Of a stretch of DNA of 38,957 bases, positions 36,344 to 38,957 are shown in pieces; the stretch's first letter is position 1, and every line of letters begins with the position of its first letter. The translations under genes and the position numbers were made by a program. Source of the stretch: an uncultured Clostridium sp. (GTDB taxonomy: Bacteria > Bacillota > Clostridia > TANB77 > CAG-508); NCBI GenBank assembly GCA_947575605.1, contig CANPNZ010000017.1, positions 1 through 38,957 on the forward strand, written 5' to 3'. The notes beneath the pieces are model-generated. The model made no database searches and was not told where the DNA came from. It saw nothing but the letters and a program-made list of their open reading frames with translations.

Positions 36344-36355
36344 GTACCTGTCCCA
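36344..36355 (-). repeat. Single GGGACAGGTAC repeat between rpsP and khpA
   Basis: Minus-strand TGGGACAGGTAC (36355-36344) is in the gap between rpsP and khpA, next to GGCGGGGT. It belongs to the same family as 21357-21617 and 26053-26096, here placed within a translation operon. Confidence 0.6.
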
Positions 36356-36364
36356 ACCCCGCCA

Positions 36365-36595
36365 TTATGCTTTTTCGATTAAAGCTTTTACGGTATCTGT
36401 TGGTTTTGCCCCATTTTTAATCCATTTTTCTACTTTTTCTTTGTCTAATTTGATAGTTGCTGGTTCTGTCATTGGATCATAAGTTCCTAATTGCTCGATT
36501 ATTTTACCATCTCTTGGGCTTCTTGAGTCCGCTACTACAATATGATAAAATGGCGCTCTTTTCTTTCCTTGTCTTTGTAATCTGATTTTTACCAT
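36365..36595 (-). CDS. rpsP: 30S ribosomal protein S16
   Basis: S16 is a small-subunit assembly protein. The 76 residues contain [40 protein letters not shown] and [20 protein letters not shown] at 36604 would add three residues, but GGAGGTG at 36602-36608 sits 6 nt before ATG 36595, so the shorter form is preferred. It is downstream of ffh with a 128-bp gap. Confidence 0.97.
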   Translation of the reverse strand: MVKIRLQRQGKKRAPFYHIVVADSRSPRDGKIIEQLGTYDPMTEPATIKLDKEKVEKWIKNGAKPTDTVKALIEKA

Positions 36596-36723
36596 TTTTT
36601 TCACCTCCGAATTTTTTTATCTATTATATCAGATACAAAATCATTTTATGATTTTGTACAAGTTATCTGTAACGATTGCTTATTTTTCGCTAACAGCTAA
36701 CTTAAAAGTTAATAACATATTAA

Positions 36724-38077
36724 TTAAAATTTAAAGTTCTTTAAGGCATTTTCGTCCATTCCATTTAATAGCTTTTTCATGCCTCCTTTATTATTTTTCA
36801 TTTGTTTCATCATTTTTTGTGTCATTTCAAAGGATTTGATAAATTTGTTGATGTCTTGTACAGTGGTTCCACTTCCTTTTGCAATACGTTGTCTTCGACT
36901 CGCATTTAAAATCCTAGTGTCTCTTTTTTCTTTTTTAGTCATGGAACAAATAATCGCTTCTATTTTTTCAAATTCTTTGTCATCTACTTTTAAATCTTTA
37001 ATTTGATTCATACCTGGTATCATTTTTAAAAGAGATGAAAATGACCCCATCTTTTTTACTTGTCTAAGTTGTGCTAAGTAATCGTCTAAGTCTAATTCTT
37101 TTTTCTTGAATTGCTTTTCTAGTTTTTCTGCTTCTTCTAAATCAAAGGCCTCTTCTGCTTTTTCTATGACAGATAAGATGTCTCCCATTCCTAAAATTCT
37201 TCCTGCCATTCTTTCTGGATGGAATACTTCCATGTCACTTAGTTTTTCTCCTGTTGCTGCAAATTTGATTGGCTTTCCTGTTACTTTTTTTACCGATAAT
37301 GCCGCTCCGCCTCTTGTGTCACCATCTAATTTGGTTAGTACCACACCATCGATTCCAATGGTTTCCTTGAATTTTTCCGCTACATTGACAGCGTCTTGAC
37401 CTGTCATACTATCTACTACTAATAGTATTTCATGTGGTTTGACATTGGCTTTTAGATTTTTTAGTTCTTCCATGAGTGCTTCATCTATGTGTAAACGTCC
37501 TGCGGTATCTAGTATAATGACATCATTTAGTTTGGATATAGCAGTTGACATAGCTTGTTTTGCTATATGAACGACATCTTTTGAGCTTTCATTCGCAAAT
37601 ACTGGTATGTTTAATTGTTTTCCTACTACTTGTAATTGCTGAATCGCTGCTGGTCTATATATGTCACAGGCTACTAATAATGGATTTTTTCCTTGTTTTC
37701 TTAATAAGTTGGCTAGTTTTCCTGCTGTTGTTGTTTTACCCGATCCTTGCAATCCTACTAACATAATAACGGTTGGTGGATTGGGTGTGAAATTGATTTT
37801 GCTTTCCGTCCCTCCGAAGTAGTTCTACTAATTCATCTTTTACAATTTTAATGACTTGTTGTCCTGGCGTTAACGATTTTAATACGTCTTGACCTAGTGC
37901 CTTTTCTTGTATAACACTTATAAAGTCTTTTACGATTTTATAGTTTACGTCAGCTTCTAAAAGGGCAAGTTTTACTTCTCTTAGCATTTCTTTTAAGTCA
38001 GATTCTGTTATTCTTGCTTTTCCTCTGATTTTTCTCGTTATTTCTTGTAACCTAGATGATAGTCCTTCAAAAGCCAT
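36724..38077 (-). CDS. ffh: Signal recognition particle GTPase Ffh, with CGG-A +1 shift
   Basis: Ffh delivers signal-bearing nascent chains to FtsY and the membrane. Residues 1-87 (MAFEGLSSRLQEI to DELVELL, the N domain) are in one frame. The next codon is CGG (C37816), after which that frame runs on through non-family sequence to a stop. Omitting C37816 gives GGA GGG ACG and continues as GGTESKINFTPNPP, LVGLQGSGKTTTAGKLA (P-loop), DTAGRLH, TKLDGDTRGGA and the M domain. This aligns without gaps to Bacillus Ffh, which has ELMGGEESKI here. The shifted product is 450 residues, a normal length. ATG 38077 lies 8 nt after AAGGAG. It is 13 nt downstream of ylxM. Confidence 0.95.
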
Positions 38078-38090
38078 ATATTTCACTCCT

Positions 38091-38438
38091 TTAAATCAAA
38101 GTTTTTAACTCTTTTTCTATTTTTTCTATTATGTCGGTAATTTCTTTATTGGTATGCTTTTGGGGAATTCCTTGTAATTCTTGTAAGACTTTTTTTATTT
38201 GTTTTTCTTGGTGTCTTGTTTTTTTATAGTATTCTAATTTTTTTTCGTATGTAAATAGTTTTTTTTCCCCTTTTTTTAGAATGTCTCTTACGGCTTGCCT
38301 GGTTATTTCGTTGTTTTCCGCTATTTCGGATAAGGATAAGTCGTTGTTATAGTAGTCGTCTATGATTTCATTTTGCTTTTGCGTTAATAGCTTTCCGTAT
38401 ATTTCGTTTAACATACTGATTTCTACATTTTTTTCCAT
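38091..38438 (-). CDS. ylxM: YlxM (UPF0122) SRP-associated DNA-binding-like protein
   Basis: This 115-residue protein has a sigma-70 region 4-like helix-turn-helix: LSEIAENNEITRQAVRDILKKGEKKLFTYE, preceded by LTQKQNEIIDDYYNNDLSL. YlxM precedes ffh in many Gram-positives and is thought to support SRP function. It is the first gene of the ylxM-ffh operon, with GAGGT before the ATG. A Lys-rich C-terminal extension follows the domain. Confidence 0.93.
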   Translation of the reverse strand: MEKNVEISMLNEIYGKLLTQKQNEIIDDYYNNDLSLSEIAENNEITRQAVRDILKKGEKKLFTYEKKLEYYKKTRHQEKQIKKVLQELQGIPQKHTNKEITDIIEKIEKELKTLI

Positions 38439-38472
38439 AGTTACTACCTCTTTTATTTTGTAATGCTAATAT

Positions 38473-38501
38473 ACTTTACACTATTTTTTTTGTTTTGTCA
38501 A
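38473..38501 (-). promoter_or_regulatory. Predicted promoter of the ylxM-ffh-rpsP operon
   Basis: TTGACA (38501-38496) and TAAAGT (38478-38473) on the minus strand have a 17-bp spacer, 35 nt upstream of the ylxM ATG. Confidence 0.65.
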
Positions 38502-38575
38502 GGGGTTTTCCTTTATTTCTTGCTTTTTTATATAAAATAAGGTTACTTCTCAGCCTTATAAATTGTTTTTAAGTG

Positions 38576-38620
38576 AAAGAGGAAAAGAGCTATTGTGTTT
38601 GGCTCTTTTCCTCTTTTTTA
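38576..38620. terminator. 15-bp terminator hairpin
   Basis: AAAGAGGAAAAGAGC (38576-38590) is complementary to GCTCTTTTCCTCTTT (38602-38616), followed by T residues on the plus strand. It follows the small membrane-peptide gene on the minus strand and lies before the ylxM promoter, so it probably insulates the two units. Confidence 0.8.
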
Positions 38621-38646
38621 TATGGTAGGAAATTTCTCTTATTATT

Positions 38647-38778
38647 CTATGCACCTGTAATAATAAAATAGATCACTCTATATAATACAACAGCAAGTGC
38701 TGATGCTCCTATGGTAAGTAATACGGTTGCATCTGGGGATAATCTCTTTTTTTCTACTACTTTTACTTCTTCTTCCAT
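38647..38778 (-). CDS. Small membrane peptide, 43 residues
   Basis: The sequence is MEEEVKVVEKKRLSPDATVL, then LTIGASALAVVLYRVIYFII and TGA. It has a charged N-terminus, one probable TM helix (residues of about 18-40) and a very short tail. GGAGG at 38787-38791 is 8 nt before ATG 38778. A second ATG at 38784 is too close to it. A good promoter is upstream and a hairpin terminator downstream, so it looks like a complete transcription unit. I recognise no family; the function is unknown. Confidence 0.7.
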   Translation of the reverse strand: MEEEVKVVEKKRLSPDATVLLTIGASALAVVLYRVIYFIITGA

Positions 38779-38816
38779 TTTCATTTCCTCCTTTGTAGAT
38801 TACTAATTATGTTTGT

Positions 38817-38845
38817 ATCATATTACATTTTTCTTGTTTTGTCTA
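38817..38845 (-). promoter_or_regulatory. Predicted promoter of the small membrane peptide
   Basis: TAGACA (38845-38840) and TATGAT (38822-38817) on the minus strand have a 17-bp spacer. A further TTGACA lies upstream at about 38911-38916. No gene is visible in 38846-38957. Confidence 0.6.
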
Positions 38846-38957
38846 CATTTTTTACCATTGTAACAAACTTTTAATATAATTGTCATATTTTAGCTATTAT
38901 TTAATTAATGCTGTCAACCTAGTGTATCTTCAAGCTTCGACTTTTGGCAAGTGGGGC

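Noticed and set aside
37730..37820. prfB-type +1 frameshifting in ffh
   Set aside because: There is no stop codon at the shift site and no SD-like stimulator a few nt upstream. The P-site codons at the four sites do not share the ability to re-pair at +1.

Overview
This 38,957-bp window is AT-rich, densely coded chromosomal DNA from an endospore-forming, low-GC Gram-positive bacterium. It looks like an uncultured Clostridia-type Firmicute: spoVG, spoIVB and an alpha/beta-type SASP are present, and there is a recO-yqzL-era cluster, a ylxM-ffh-rpsP-khpA-rimM-trmD-rplS operon, Shine-Dalgarno-led genes and 17-bp-spaced sigma-A-like promoters. Most genes lie on the minus strand; only murC, the SASP gene, dapA and dapB are on the plus strand.

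Layout. 1-3967: spoVG (partial), murC, a repetitive coiled-coil protein and the SpoIVB protease. 4075-15987: a 12-gene minus-strand Tad-like (type IV filament/type II secretion related) operon. It runs from a CpaB-like SAF protein through two ParA/TadZ-like proteins, the TadA ATPase and a fused TadB-TadC membrane platform to seven small or large single-TM pseudopilin-like proteins. No secretin and no prepilin peptidase are present. 16-24 kb: a HAD phosphatase, SASP, a GH73-like cell-wall enzyme, Hpf, recO-yqzL-era and a GT4 glycosyltransferase. 23-31 kb: a WG-repeat protein, tgt-queA, a membrane-anchored metallopeptidase, pnp and rpsO. 31.8-33.5 kb: dapA-dapB. 33.5-38.8 kb: a DUF3592-like protein, then rplS, trmD, rimM, khpA, rpsP, ffh and ylxM (listed against transcription), and a 43-residue membrane peptide.

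The most notable observation is a shared recoding signature. Four genes (ffh, recO, a metallopeptidase and one pseudopilin-like gene) are each interrupted by a single extra base. In all four the 0-frame codon at the break is CGG followed by A, and dropping the C restores the family sequence with a glycine GGA codon. I found only five in-frame CGG codons in the annotated genes. The four that are CGG-A coincide with the four frameshifts. The fifth (CGG-T, codon 9 of the GH73-like gene) does not. Because ffh is normally essential and the sequence after each break is well preserved, I infer a +1 programmed frameshift, or four-base decoding of CGGA as Gly, rather than four independent pseudogenes. 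This needs genome-wide and proteomic testing.

Secondary observations are a structured leader that occurs both before rplS and inside the Tad operon (before tadBC), families of short GGGAC-type interspersed repeats that sometimes form terminators or extend genes, and a long acidic tail on ribosomal protein L19.
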